From: Aquabacterium sp.
Lineage (GTDB): Bacteria > Pseudomonadota > Gammaproteobacteria > Burkholderiales > Burkholderiaceae_C
DNA: 64,000 bases
Assembly (NCBI RefSeq): GCF_030652515.1
Contig: NZ_JAUSAR010000013.1
Coordinates: 1 to 64,000 of the forward strand
Direction of reading: 5' to 3'
This document shows, piece by piece, positions 1 through 7,996 of this stretch. The position numbers and the translations under genes were made by a program. Every line of letters begins with the position of its first letter. Within the stretch, counting starts at the first letter, position 1. The notes under the pieces are model-generated. The model was given only the letters and a program-made list of their open reading frames with translations. It was not told the origin of the DNA and searched no databases.

Positions 1-97
1 CGCCCAGAATGGACTGGCTCCCGATGACCAGGATTTCGTATTCGTTGGTGACCGCTGCAGCGGCGCGAATCAGGTGCTCCAGCTCAGTGCGCAGCAT
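1..97 (-). CDS. Nucleotidyltransferase-like protein (DUF6036 type), N-terminal fragment cut by window edge
   Basis: Reading the minus strand from an ATG at 97 gives about 32 residues before the window ends. They begin MLRTELEHLIRAA and contain VIGSQSILG. A hydrophobic strand followed by G-S-Q-S resembles the G-S motif at the start of nucleotidyltransferase folds, and I recall this N-terminus from DUF6036 proteins. The start lies inside the end of the upstream gene, a 14-nt overlap typical of translationally coupled pairs. Most of the gene is outside the window, so the metal-binding residues cannot be checked. Family assignment is recollection rather than a search result. Confidence 0.5.
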   Translation of the reverse strand, partial: MLRTELEHLIRAAAAVTNEYEILVIGSQSILG

Positions 98-416
98 GGT
101 CGATGCCTTTGGGCCAAGCCTTCAAGAAGGCAAAACGATCCTGGTTGCTCAACAGGCCTGAAAACGGCGAAGACTGGCGCAGCGCGGTGGCGCGCTCGGA
201 GTCTTCAACGGCCACGGCCAGGCAGGCGTCGATCCCCTGGTCCATGAGATGGGCCCATTCGTCCAGACAGGGCTGTGTCCTGATGCTGACCCGTTGCCGC
301 CAATGGTCGAGCGTGGCCCGTGCTTTGTCGAATAAGGCGGGGTCATGCCTGATCTTGTCGGCGATCAGGCGGTGCAAGGCGAGGCTGCGATCATCAAGCT
401 CTTGATGCGTTCGCAT
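84..416 (-). CDS. Small conserved-type protein, partner of the nucleotidyltransferase-like gene
   Basis: This 110-residue soluble protein starts MRTHQELDDRSLALHRLIA and has no signal peptide or membrane segment. It is mostly helical in composition. The stretch SSPFSGLLSNQDRFAFLKAW resembles short proteins I have seen encoded upstream of DUF6036 genes. It overlaps the next gene by 14 nt, so the two are probably translated together. Small, overlapping, helical-plus-nucleotidyltransferase pairs often turn out to be toxin-antitoxin modules, with the first gene usually the antitoxin, but nothing in the sequence proves this. No DNA-binding motif is obvious. Confidence 0.6.
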   Translation of the reverse strand: MRTHQELDDRSLALHRLIADKIRHDPALFDKARATLDHWRQRVSIRTQPCLDEWAHLMDQGIDACLAVAVEDSERATALRQSSPFSGLLSNQDRFAFLKAWPKGIDHAAH

Positions 417-467
417 TGAGTGGGCTCCTGTTCACGTCTTGTGAGGAGCCAGTTTACGGTAAGGCCT

Positions 468-1310
468 TCAACCCAGCAACGCATCCCGATGACGCGCCAC
501 GGCCTTGCCAAAGCTCGAATCCGCCCAAGCCGCACCAGCACGTTGACGCACCGTCTCGGGCCGGGCGCGTGAGGGCTTGACCAGCACCTTCCACAGCTGC
601 GGAATGATCACCTGGAAGAAGGCCTTCAGGTCGGCGCGGCCCACGCAGGGCAGTTCGGTGCCGCGTTCCCACTGAGGGTTGCACTTCTCAAAAAAGGCGA
701 TGTCGGCCTGCTGGCGCAACTCGCGGGTGATGGGGGTCACGTCGCCCTTCAGGCAGTTGTAGCCGTCACCAAAGTCCAGCACCATCGATTCTTTGTCCAG
801 CTTGCCGGGGAACAGCGTTTCGCAGTAGGTCTCGGCGATGTGCTTGAGGTGATCGTTCTTCTGCGTGGGGTGCGGGTAGTACTCGGGGAAGTTGCGGCTC
901 AAGAGCAGGAAGGTCTTGTAGCCCTTCGAGATCAGGAACCAGTACTGCGGCGTGAGTGGGTTCTTGATGGCTTCCCACAGCACGCGCTTCACAAACGCGG
1001 CGTTGATGGCGCGGTTGCCCCAGTGTTCCTTTTCCAGCACTGTGTCGCCGCTGAACACGCCCTTGATTTCCTTGCCATCGACCTGCATGCGGTACACGCC
1101 GAAGGTCGAGAACCCCACGATGGCGTCGTCGCGCTGGCGGCGCACGATGAAGGCGCCGGTCTTCTTGCCCAGGTCGGTCACGAACTGGTCGAGCGCGACG
1201 TTGTCGTAGTAGCGGCAAAACACCTTGAACATGTCCCGGATGTCCTGAACAGTGATGTTGTTCAGGGCTTGGTAGCGGGTGTAGATCTTGGCTTTGGAGG
1301 GGTTGGACAT
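468..1310 (-). CDS. Hypothetical cytosolic protein, 280 aa
   Basis: The frame can be read from a TTG at 1322, but I chose the ATG at 1310. It gives MSNPSKAKIYTRYQALNN and has GAGG about 8 nt upstream on the minus strand. The protein has no signal peptide or membrane segment. A central part (VRRQRDDAIVGFSTFGVYR, then FSGDTVLEKEHWGNRAI) has the strand pattern and R/G spacing seen in some acyltransferase-like folds, and the C-terminus is Arg/Ala rich. I do not recognise the family and assign no function. It stands alone, separated from ybeY by about 190 bp that include a palindrome. Confidence 0.7.
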   Translation of the reverse strand: MSNPSKAKIYTRYQALNNITVQDIRDMFKVFCRYYDNVALDQFVTDLGKKTGAFIVRRQRDDAIVGFSTFGVYRMQVDGKEIKGVFSGDTVLEKEHWGNRAINAAFVKRVLWEAIKNPLTPQYWFLISKGYKTFLLLSRNFPEYYPHPTQKNDHLKHIAETYCETLFPGKLDKESMVLDFGDGYNCLKGDVTPITRELRQQADIAFFEKCNPQWERGTELPCVGRADLKAFFQVIIPQLWKVLVKPSRARPETVRQRAGAAWADSSFGKAVARHRDALLG

Positions 1311-1410
1311 CAGGGACCTCAAGGGGTTGGCTTGGTCGATGTCTCGATTCTGCGCACCGGCCTCTAACCCGTTCAGGGGGTGCCCCCCAACCCCCCCTCA
1401 TTTGAGCGTG

Positions 1411-1442
1411 CCCGCCGCCGTGCAGTAATGCACGCATCGGCG
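1411..1442. promoter_or_regulatory. Palindrome upstream of the 280-aa hypothetical gene
   Basis: CGTGCA at 1419-1424 and TGCACG at 1429-1434 form perfect arms around GTAA. G+C-rich flanks (CGCCG, then CGGCG) extend the symmetry imperfectly. It sits about 110 bp upstream of the start at 1310. It could be an operator or a hairpin; no T-run follows on either strand, so an intrinsic terminator for ybeY is unlikely. Confidence 0.35.
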
Positions 1443-1496
1443 ATTACCTGCTTTTGACCTGCCCTGGATGCAGGTATTCAAACGTTTGTTTGTTTG

Positions 1497-1949
1497 CTAA
1501 TAGGGGTCGGCAAAGCCCAGCTTGGCCAGGATCTCGCGCTCCTGCGCTTCCATGGCCAGGGCTTCGTCGTCCACCTCGTGGTCAAAGCCCTGCGCGTGCA
1601 AGGTGCCGTGCACCAGCATGTGGGCGTAGTGGGCGTCGATCGTCTTGCCTTGCTCTTGGGCTTCGCGTTCGATCACCGGGGCGCAGATCACCAGGTCGGC
1701 CGTGACCACCGGTTCTTGCGCGTAGTCGAAGGTGAGCACATTGGTGGCGTAGTCCTTCTGGCGGAAATCGCGGTTCAGGGTGCGGCCTTCGTCTTCGCCC
1801 ACGATGCGCACGGTGATCTCGCCATCGACCCCATCTACCGCCAGCGCGGCTTTGATCCAGCGGGCCACCTTGTGGCGCGGCAGGAGTTCGCGGTGCGTCT
1901 TGTCGGCGAATTGAAGGCTCAGGCTCAGGTGCGGTTTGGCAGTGCTCAT
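1497..1949 (-). CDS. ybeY: Endoribonuclease YbeY (rRNA maturation factor)
   Basis: This 150-aa protein carries the zinc-binding signature of Ybe[12 protein letters not shown], near residues 114-124. The three histidines coordinate the metal used for single-strand RNA cleavage in 16S rRNA 3' end processing and 70S quality control. Length matches the family (about 150-160 aa). Its ATG at 1949 overlaps the stop of phoH in an ATGA junction, so it is the second gene of a phoH-ybeY operon, an arrangement widespread in bacteria. No anomalies were seen. Confidence 0.95.
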   Translation of the reverse strand: MSTAKPHLSLSLQFADKTHRELLPRHKVARWIKAALAVDGVDGEITVRIVGEDEGRTLNRDFRQKDYATNVLTFDYAQEPVVTADLVICAPVIEREAQEQGKTIDAHYAHMLVHGTLHAQGFDHEVDDEALAMEAQEREILAKLGFADPY

Positions 1950-3061
1950 GCGGCAGGGGGTGAGGTCAGGGCATCGCGGTCGTAGGCCTGCACGATGCGG
2001 CCGACCAGCGGGTGGCGCACGATGTCGTGCGGGGTGAAGCGGGTGAAGGCGATGCCGGTGACCTTGCGCAGGATGCGTTCGGCCTCGATCAGGCCACTGC
2101 GCGCGCCCTTGGGCAGGTCGATCTGGCTGACGTCGCCGGTGACCACGGCCTTGGTGCCAAAGCCGATGCGCGTCAAAAACATCTTCATCTGCTCGGGCGT
2201 GGTGTTCTGGGCCTCGTCCAGGATGACGAAGGCGTGGCTGAGCGTGCGGCCACGCATGAAGGCCAGCGGGGCCACTTCGATCTGGCCTTTCTCGAAGGCC
2301 TTGGTGACGCGGTCGAAGCCCATCAGGTCGTACAGCGCGTCATACAAAGGGCGCAGGTAAGGGTCGACCTTTTGCGACAGGTCGCCGGGCAGGAAGCCCA
2401 GGCGCTCACCGGCCTCCACCGCCGGGCGGGTCAGCACGATGCGCTGCACCATGCTGCGCTCCAGCGCATCGACCGCGCAGGCCACGGCCAGGAAGGTCTT
2501 GCCGGTGCCGGCCGGGCCGATGCCGAAGGTCAGATCGTGGGCCAGGATGTGGCGCAGGTATTCGACCTGGTTGGTGGTGCGGCCCTGCAGGTCGCTGCGG
2601 CGCGTGCTGAGCATCGGGCCTTCGTCCGGCTCGTCGTCGGGGCCTGGTTGGTCTGCGTCCTTGGCGCCGCGCTTGCTGCGCGTGGGCTTCTGGCGCTGAG
2701 CCAGCAACGAGGCCAAGGCCAGTTGCACTTGCTCGGGGCTGATCTGCCGGGCCGATTTGGCGTACAGGGTCTCCAGCAAGGCCAGGGCCTGTTCGGGCAG
2801 GCCCTTGGCGCCATCGATGCGGAACTGGTCGCCGCGCCGGGCCAAGGTCACGCCCAGGGCCGCCTCGATGGTGCGCAGGTGTTCGTCCAGCGGCCCGCAC
2901 AAATGGGCCAGACGGGTGTTGTCGAGCGGGATGAAACGGTGACGCAAGGTCATGAAAGGCCCAGGGGTGAACTCATTGGTGAACAAAAAGCCCTCAAATT
3001 GTCGCTTGACCAGGGCATCAAAGTGTGACGGATCTTGCAGAATGGGCTCGACATTGCGCAT
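1946..3061 (-). CDS. ybeZ: PhoH-family ATPase (PhoL/YbeZ type)
   Basis: This 371-aa P-loop ATPase has Walker [16 protein letters not shown] near residue 180 and Walker [12 protein letters not shown] near residue 280. Both are typical of PhoH proteins, which are predicted RNA-remodelling ATPases partnering YbeY. An N-terminal segment of about 100 residues precedes a basic, disordered linker ([15 protein letters not shown]) and then the ATPase core. The ATG at 3061 starts MRNVEPILQ. The 3' end overlaps ybeY by 4 nt. The divergent histidine kinase begins only about 17 bp upstream, so the two 5' ends share a very short promoter space. Confidence 0.93.
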   Translation of the reverse strand: MRNVEPILQDPSHFDALVKRQFEGFLFTNEFTPGPFMTLRHRFIPLDNTRLAHLCGPLDEHLRTIEAALGVTLARRGDQFRIDGAKGLPEQALALLETLYAKSARQISPEQVQLALASLLAQRQKPTRSKRGAKDADQPGPDDEPDEGPMLSTRRSDLQGRTTNQVEYLRHILAHDLTFGIGPAGTGKTFLAVACAVDALERSMVQRIVLTRPAVEAGERLGFLPGDLSQKVDPYLRPLYDALYDLMGFDRVTKAFEKGQIEVAPLAFMRGRTLSHAFVILDEAQNTTPEQMKMFLTRIGFGTKAVVTGDVSQIDLPKGARSGLIEAERILRKVTGIAFTRFTPHDIVRHPLVGRIVQAYDRDALTSPPAA

Positions 3062-3078
3062 GGTGCGCAGTTTTGGCC

Positions 3079-5220
3079 ATGGGATTGACGTTATTCATGT
3101 TGCAACGCTGGTGGCAAAACCTGTTGAATCGAACGCGTTCGGCCGCATCGGCCCAAGCCGCGCTCGAGACGCCGTCGGGCACCGTGATCCCGGTCAGCCG
3201 GGCCGGGCAGTGGCTGCTGCTGACCCTGGGCCTGGCTTTGGCCTGGGTGGTGGGTTGGGGCCTGGTGGTGCTCAACCAGGAGGCCATCCGCCTGAGCAAA
3301 CCCACTTTGGCCGATGGCGGTGCCACCACCTTGCTGTTCCGCGAGGCCTGGGCCGCGGCCAGCTCGGCGGCGCATTATCCGATCGACCAGGTGGGCCAGT
3401 CCGTCAATTTGCCGGATGAATGGTCTCGCTCGCACCCCAGTTACGAGGGCAGCATCTGGTACCGGGTTCATTTCGACACGCCCATCCAGCCCAGCACCGA
3501 CAAGCTGCTGGCCGCCTACATCGAGCGGGCCTGCTCCAACGTCGAGGTTCACCTCAATGGCCAGCTGCTGTACCGAGGGGGCCGCATGACCGAGCCGGTG
3601 GCGCGCAACTGCGACCAGTCCCATGTGGTGCCCTTGCCCACCTTTTTGCTGCGCACTGGCTCCAACCAGCTGGACCTGAAGGTGACGGGCTACCCGATCG
3701 AGCGCGTCACCGCCCGCCAGCGCGCGGGTGGCCTGGACGAGGTGCGCGTGGGCCCCTTGCAGGACATGCAGCGCATGCACCAAGACCATGAGTTCTGGTC
3801 CAACACCGTGTCCCAGGTCATCGCCGGCATCCTGGTGGTGTTGGGCTTGTTCGCGCTGGGCCTGGCCTGGGTGCGCCAGCTCAGCTACCTCACTTATTTT
3901 GGCTTGCTGACCATCGGTTGGTCTTTGATGACGGGGCGCTGGTGGATCAACGAGCTGCCGGTGTCCAACGCCTCCACCGAGGTCCTGATCGCGATGATGT
4001 TCGCGCCCATGACGGCTTTTGCCATCAAGTTCCTGCTGGGGTATTCGGGCCATGGCATGCGCAACCGCAAGGCCCGCGACCTGACCCGCCAGGTCAACGC
4101 CGTGCTGTGGGCGCAATGCCTGTTGCTGCCGCTCAGCCTGTGGCTGGTGGGGGTGAATGGCCTGTTCCTGGTGGCCCGCCTTTGGTATGTGCTGTTCGCG
4201 CTGGAGTTGTTTGTGGCCATTGGCTACTTCCTGTGGCATTCAGGGCGCACGCGCAAGCCGGAGTTCTGGCTGATGAGCGTGGCGCTGGGCGTGGTCTCGG
4301 CCGTGATGGGCATCGAGCTGTCGTTCCAGAACGGGCTGCTGCGCGTGTGGGGCGTGCACGTCACCTACTTCGTGATGCCGGTGCTGTACGCGGTGGTGGC
4401 CGTGCGCTTGATCCAGGTCTATGCCGGGGCTTTGAAAACCGCCGAAGGCGCGCGCAATCAGTTGGAAAAGCGCGTGCAGGAAATCAGCGGCGAGATCGAG
4501 CGCAACTTCAACCAGATCGCCGAGCTGCGGGTCGAGCAGATCGCCGAGAAAGAACGCAAGCGCATCGCCGCCGACCTGCACGACGACCTGGGCGCCAAGC
4601 TGCTCACCATCGTGCACACCAGCGACAACGACCGCATCTCTACTTTGGCGCGTGAGGCGCTGGAAGAAATGCGCCTGTCAGTGCGCGGCCTGACCGGGCG
4701 CCCCATGATCCTGTCTGACGCCCTGGCCGACTGGCGGGCCGAGGTGGTCTCACGCCTGGGTCAGTCGGGCATCGAGATTGAATGGCGCAATTCCATCGAC
4801 GAGGTGGAAGAGCCCCTGTCGGCGCGCACCTATGTGCAGACCACGCGGATCATCCGCGAAGCCGTCAGCAACATCATCAAACATAGCCAGGCCTCGCACG
4901 TGGTGATTCACACCGACGTGCACCTGGAACACCACGACTTTTTGCTGGTGATCCAGGACAATGGCAAGGGCATTCCGATGGAGTTGGACGGCCGCCTGGA
5001 CCGCGGCCATGGCATGACCAGCATGAAGCACCGTGCCAAACAGCTCAATGGGCAGTGCCTGGTCGAGTCCGGGCCAGGTTTTGGCACCGTCATTCGGCTC
5101 ACTTTGCCGCTGGAAATTGCCGCTGTGCAACAGAAGGTGGCCATTGAGCACACGCAGCCCGCTAGCACTGCTAGCATCCCCGACAGTGCACAGGGATCTC
5201 CCCTGGGCACGACACCTTGA
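3079..5220 (+). CDS. Membrane sensor histidine kinase (HisKA_3 type with 7TM sensory module)
   Basis: From the ATG at 3079 this is 713 aa; the open frame also allows a GTG at 3025, which would overlap phoH. After one N-terminal membrane helix there is a periplasmic beta-rich domain of about 170 residues (YRVHFDTPI, LNGQLLYRGG). Seven or so membrane helices follow, like the 7TMR-DISM architecture. The cytoplasmic part has a coiled coil and the phosphoacceptor box ERKRIAADLHDDLGAKLL, then an ATPase domain with REAVSNIIKHS (N box), DNGKGIP and GHGMTSM (G boxes). This is the NarX/DesK kinase class, which pairs with LuxR-type regulators. The next gene, 15 bp downstream, is exactly that. The signal is unknown. 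Confidence 0.9.
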   Translation: MGLTLFMLQRWWQNLLNRTRSAASAQAALETPSGTVIPVSRAGQWLLLTLGLALAWVVGWGLVVLNQEAIRLSKPTLADGGATTLLFREAWAAASSAAHYPIDQVGQSVNLPDEWSRSHPSYEGSIWYRVHFDTPIQPSTDKLLAAYIERACSNVEVHLNGQLLYRGGRMTEPVARNCDQSHVVPLPTFLLRTGSNQLDLKVTGYPIERVTARQRAGGLDEVRVGPLQDMQRMHQDHEFWSNTVSQVIAGILVVLGLFALGLAWVRQLSYLTYFGLLTIGWSLMTGRWWINELPVSNASTEVLIAMMFAPMTAFAIKFLLGYSGHGMRNRKARDLTRQVNAVLWAQCLLLPLSLWLVGVNGLFLVARLWYVLFALELFVAIGYFLWHSGRTRKPEFWLMSVALGVVSAVMGIELSFQNGLLRVWGVHVTYFVMPVLYAVVAVRLIQVYAGALKTAEGARNQLEKRVQEISGEIERNFNQIAELRVEQIAEKERKRIAADLHDDLGAKLLTIVHTSDNDRISTLAREALEEMRLSVRGLTGRPMILSDALADWRAEVVSRLGQSGIEIEWRNSIDEVEEPLSARTYVQTTRIIREAVSNIIKHSQASHVVIHTDVHLEHHDFLLVIQDNGKGIPMELDGRLDRGHGMTSMKHRAKQLNGQCLVESGPGFGTVIRLTLPLEIAAVQQKVAIEHTQPASTASIPDSAQGSPLGTTP

Positions 5221-5235
5221 TGTGAGGCCTCGGCC

Positions 5236-5898
5236 ATGAAGCAGATTTTGTTGCTCGAAGATCTTCCTGAAATCCGCGCCTGGCTGAAAACGCTGGCGCT
5301 TCAGGTGTTTCCGGGCGCTCACATCAGTGAGAGCGCGCGGGTTCATGATGCCCTGGAACTGGTCAACGCCGTGCGCTTTGACGTGGCCCTGTGCGACCTG
5401 GGGCTGCCCGATGGCTCCGGCGTCGAAGTGGTCCAGGCCCTGCGCGAGAAGCAGCCCGACGTGCAGTCGGTCGTGGTCACCATCCACGACGACGACGAGC
5501 ATTTGTTCCCTGCTTTGCAGGCCGGTGCATTTGGTTACCTGCTGAAAGAGCAATCGCGCGAACAACTGGCCGAGCAACTGCACCGCATCAGCCAGGGCGA
5601 GCCGCCGCTGTCGCCTTCCATCGCCCGCCGCGTGATCAAGTACTTCACCGCGCAGGCCAGCCAGCAGCCCATCTCGCAGGCCGATTCGGTGACGCCGCAC
5701 GTGCAGCTGACCGACCGTGAAAACGAAGTGCTGTTGCGTGTGGCCAAGGGCTTCACCCTGCCCGAGATTGGCGTGCAGCTGAACCTGTCGCGCCACACCA
5801 TCGCCGACTACGTCAAGCAGATCTACCGCAAGCTGAACGTGTCATCGCGCGCTGAAGCAGCGTTGGAAGCGCAACGATTGGGCCTGTTCCGCCGATGA
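5236..5898 (+). CDS. LuxR/NarL-family response regulator
   Basis: This 220-aa regulator has a receiver domain (residues 1-120) with the phosphorylatable Asp in [13 protein letters not shown] and the conserved Lys in GYLLKEQ. A GerE-type helix-turn-helix lies at about residues 155-215 ([15 protein letters not shown], then [17 protein letters not shown]). It follows its likely partner kinase by 15 bp. Its stop overlaps the start of ruvA in an ATGA junction, so phosphorelay and ruvA are translationally coupled. Targets are not evident from the window. Confidence 0.93.
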   Translation: MKQILLLEDLPEIRAWLKTLALQVFPGAHISESARVHDALELVNAVRFDVALCDLGLPDGSGVEVVQALREKQPDVQSVVVTIHDDDEHLFPALQAGAFGYLLKEQSREQLAEQLHRISQGEPPLSPSIARRVIKYFTAQASQQPISQADSVTPHVQLTDRENEVLLRVAKGFTLPEIGVQLNLSRHTIADYVKQIYRKLNVSSRAEAALEAQRLGLFRR

Positions 5899-6470
5899 TT
5901 TCCCGCCTGACCGGGCTTCTCGCCGAGAAGTCCCCGCCCCACGTGCTGGTGGATTGCAACGGCGTGGGGTACGAAGTGCAAGTGCCCATGAGCACCTTCT
6001 ACAACCTGCCCGAGCTGGGCGCCCGCGTGACCTTGCTGACCCAGTTCGTGGTGCGCGAAGATGCCCAGCTGCTGTATGGTTTCTTGACCGCGGGTGAGCG
6101 TGCCTCCTTCCGCGAGTTGACCAAGATCAGTGGTGTGGGCCCCCGCATTGCCCTGGCCTTGCTGTCGGGCCTGAGCACTGACGAGCTGGCGCAGGCCGTG
6201 GCGGCGCAAGATGCCGCCCGCCTGGTCAAGGTGCCGGGCATTGGCAAGAAAACAGCCGAGCGCTTGCTGCTGGAGCTCAAGGGCAAGCTGGCCCCCGTGC
6301 TGTCGGCGCCGGGCTTTTCCGTGGTCAGTGACGCGCAGTCGGACATCCTGCAGGCCTTGCTGGCCCTGGGGTACACCGATCGCGAGGCTCAGGCCGTGCT
6401 CAAACAACTGCCAGCCGATGTCTCCGTCAGCGACGGCATCAAGCTGGCCTTGAAGAACCTCGCCCGATGA
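5895..6470 (+). CDS. ruvA: Holliday junction branch migration protein RuvA
   Basis: This 191-aa protein starts [23 protein letters not shown], the OB-fold domain I of RuvA. Two helix-hairpin-helix motifs follow ([19 protein letters not shown] and [19 protein letters not shown]), and a C-terminal domain III binds RuvB. Length fits the family. RuvA tetramers hold four-way junctions while RuvB hexamers drive branch migration. Here ruvB and ruvC are not adjacent; ruvA sits between a response regulator and a secreted peptidase with 4-nt overlaps on both sides. Confidence 0.97.
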   Translation: MISRLTGLLAEKSPPHVLVDCNGVGYEVQVPMSTFYNLPELGARVTLLTQFVVREDAQLLYGFLTAGERASFRELTKISGVGPRIALALLSGLSTDELAQAVAAQDAARLVKVPGIGKKTAERLLLELKGKLAPVLSAPGFSVVSDAQSDILQALLALGYTDREAQAVLKQLPADVSVSDGIKLALKNLAR

Positions 6471-7426
6471 ATTTGCGTTCCTCACTGGTGGCCATGGGGG
6501 TGATGCTGGCCGTGGCGCTTTCCGCGCAGGCCGCTCCTGAAGCTGCCAAGACCCCCCCTGTGCCTGCTGCGCACAAGGCGGCGCCCAAAGTGGTGCCGAC
6601 GAAGCCCGCTGTGCAGGTGCCCAGCAGCAAGGGCAAGGTGGCGCCTCCGCCCCCGCCCGTGGTGCTGATCCAGACGCCCCAGGCCTTTTGTCAACAGGCC
6701 GCTGGCCGCCTGCCCAATGTGCCGATGGCCTTGTGCGCCCAGGCGCAGTTGCAGACCAACGGTGCCAAGTCGGTCCAGGGCCATGCTTTGATGCAGCGCG
6801 ACGTGATCTCGCCCAATGCCCACTTGCGCGTGCTGGTGATTGGCGGCGTGCATGGCGACGAGCTGTCGTCCACCTCGCTGGTGCTGCACTGGATCCGCGC
6901 GGCCACGGAGACGCCGTCCAACATCCACTGGCGTTTCGTGCCCTTGATGAACCCGGATGGCATGTTGATGGCCCGCCCCAAGCGCACCAATGCCCGTGGG
7001 GTGGATCTGAACCGCAACTTCCCCACGCCCAATTGGGACAAGGAGGCGCCGCACTACTGGAGCAAGCGGACCAAGAATGATCCGCGCCGTTACCCTGGCC
7101 CCAAGCCTTTGTCCGAGCCTGAGTCGAAGTGGTTGTTCGACGAGATGGAGCGCTGGAAGCCTGACTTGATCGTGTCGGTGCACGCGCCTTATGGGGTGCT
7201 GGACTTTGACGGGCCCACCTCGCCACCGCAGAAGCTGGGGCGCTTGTACCTGGACCAGGTGGGGATCTTTCCGGGCAGCTTGGGCAACTATGGTGGCGTG
7301 CACAAGAAGATGCCAGTGGTGACCATCGAGTTGCCGAGTGCCATTCGCACGCCTCAGGAGGCTGAGATTCGCCAGATGTGGCTGGATTTGCTGCGCTGGA
7401 CGGCGGAGCGGTTGGGCGCTAACTGA
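6467..7426 (+). CDS. Secreted M14-family zinc peptidase (murein-peptide amidase-like)
   Basis: This 319-aa protein has a Sec signal peptide ([20 protein letters not shown]) and a Pro/Ala/Lys-rich linker to about residue 70. An M14 carboxypeptidase domain follows. The first zinc ligands are in GVHGDELSS (HxxE), the substrate-binding region is in [17 protein letters not shown], the third zinc ligand is in IVSVHAPYG, and the catalytic Glu is in VTIELPSA. The motif set resembles MpaA, which removes diaminopimelate from murein tripeptide, though this one looks periplasmic. It overlaps ruvA by 4 nt and ends the operon. The exact substrate is inferred. Confidence 0.85.
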   Translation: MNLRSSLVAMGVMLAVALSAQAAPEAAKTPPVPAAHKAAPKVVPTKPAVQVPSSKGKVAPPPPPVVLIQTPQAFCQQAAGRLPNVPMALCAQAQLQTNGAKSVQGHALMQRDVISPNAHLRVLVIGGVHGDELSSTSLVLHWIRAATETPSNIHWRFVPLMNPDGMLMARPKRTNARGVDLNRNFPTPNWDKEAPHYWSKRTKNDPRRYPGPKPLSEPESKWLFDEMERWKPDLIVSVHAPYGVLDFDGPTSPPQKLGRLYLDQVGIFPGSLGNYGGVHKKMPVVTIELPSAIRTPQEAEIRQMWLDLLRWTAERLGAN

Positions 7427-7468
7427 GCTGGTTGAGTTGGCGTGCTGGGTTCAGTGCGTTGTTTCTGC

Positions 7469-7990
7469 AGCGCGGGGCGGGGGATGAGTCGGAGGCGGGC
7501 GGGGCTCCTATGGTGGCGGTCCACCGCGTAGCGGCGGACTGCTCTCAGGTGCTCGCCCAGGGCGGGGATCGTCCGAAACTCGTCGCCGATGGCTCCTCAA
7601 ACAGCGGACGATCCTTTTTCCGCCCTGAGCTGCGCGCCTTCGACGCCCCCGAAGTCGCCCCGCCCGCCTCCGCCTCATCCCTGATCCGCCCCGCTGGTGG
7701 CGTGCCACGGCTGCATTTCGTGCCACGCCACCAGCGGGGCGAAACAAGGGCTGGGCGGGTATCTGGCGGGGCGCCTTGTTGGTGCTGAGGAGCACAGCGC
7801 TGAGGTGGGCGCGCGACAGCGCGCTTTGTCATCTGGCTTGTCGCCGATGTTTGAACGAAGCGGATGAAAGGCGCGCAGTGAGTTTCGGCGACACCACCTC
7901 GGCGCGAGCACCGCAAGGCAGTCCCGCTTGAAAAGCGGGGCCACCAACATGAAGCCCTGACGGATACCCGCTCAGCCCTCGCCCCGCGCT
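7469..7990. other. Large nested inverted-repeat element filling the gene-free gap 7427-7996
   Basis: No credible gene lies here, but I can trace a layered set of complementary arms by eye. An outer stem pairs 7469-7482 with 7977-7990 (13 of 14). Domain 1 pairs 7481-7505 with 7657-7681 (24 of 25), and inside it 7558-7575 pairs with 7605-7627 across a T5 bulge. Domain 2 pairs 7688-7708 with 7720-7740 (20 of 21). Domain 3 pairs 7747-7763 with 7963-7979 (16 of 17), then 7777-7784 with 7942-7949, 7802-7808 with 7894-7900, and 7840-7847 with 7885-7892. Small hairpins occur at 7809-7824 (GACA loop) and 7923-7939. The outer stem shares a few bases with the closing stems of domains 1 and 3. The element lies between convergent genes. 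It could be a structured RNA or a dispersed palindromic repeat; I recall similar sequence ends in Comamonadaceae intergenic regions. Confidence 0.6.
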
Positions 7991-7996
7991 CCCGAT

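Noticed and set aside
3025-3079. GTG at 3025 as the start of the sensor kinase
   Set aside because: It would overlap the divergent phoH start by 37 nt and has no ribosome site. The ATG at 3079 is simpler, although its own ribosome site is also weak.
7432-7950. Overlapping open frames of 91-123 codons on both strands in the 7427-7996 gap
   Set aside because: All are Arg/Ala/Pro/Gly-rich, lack ribosome sites and coincide with the nested inverted repeats, which explain the sequence better.
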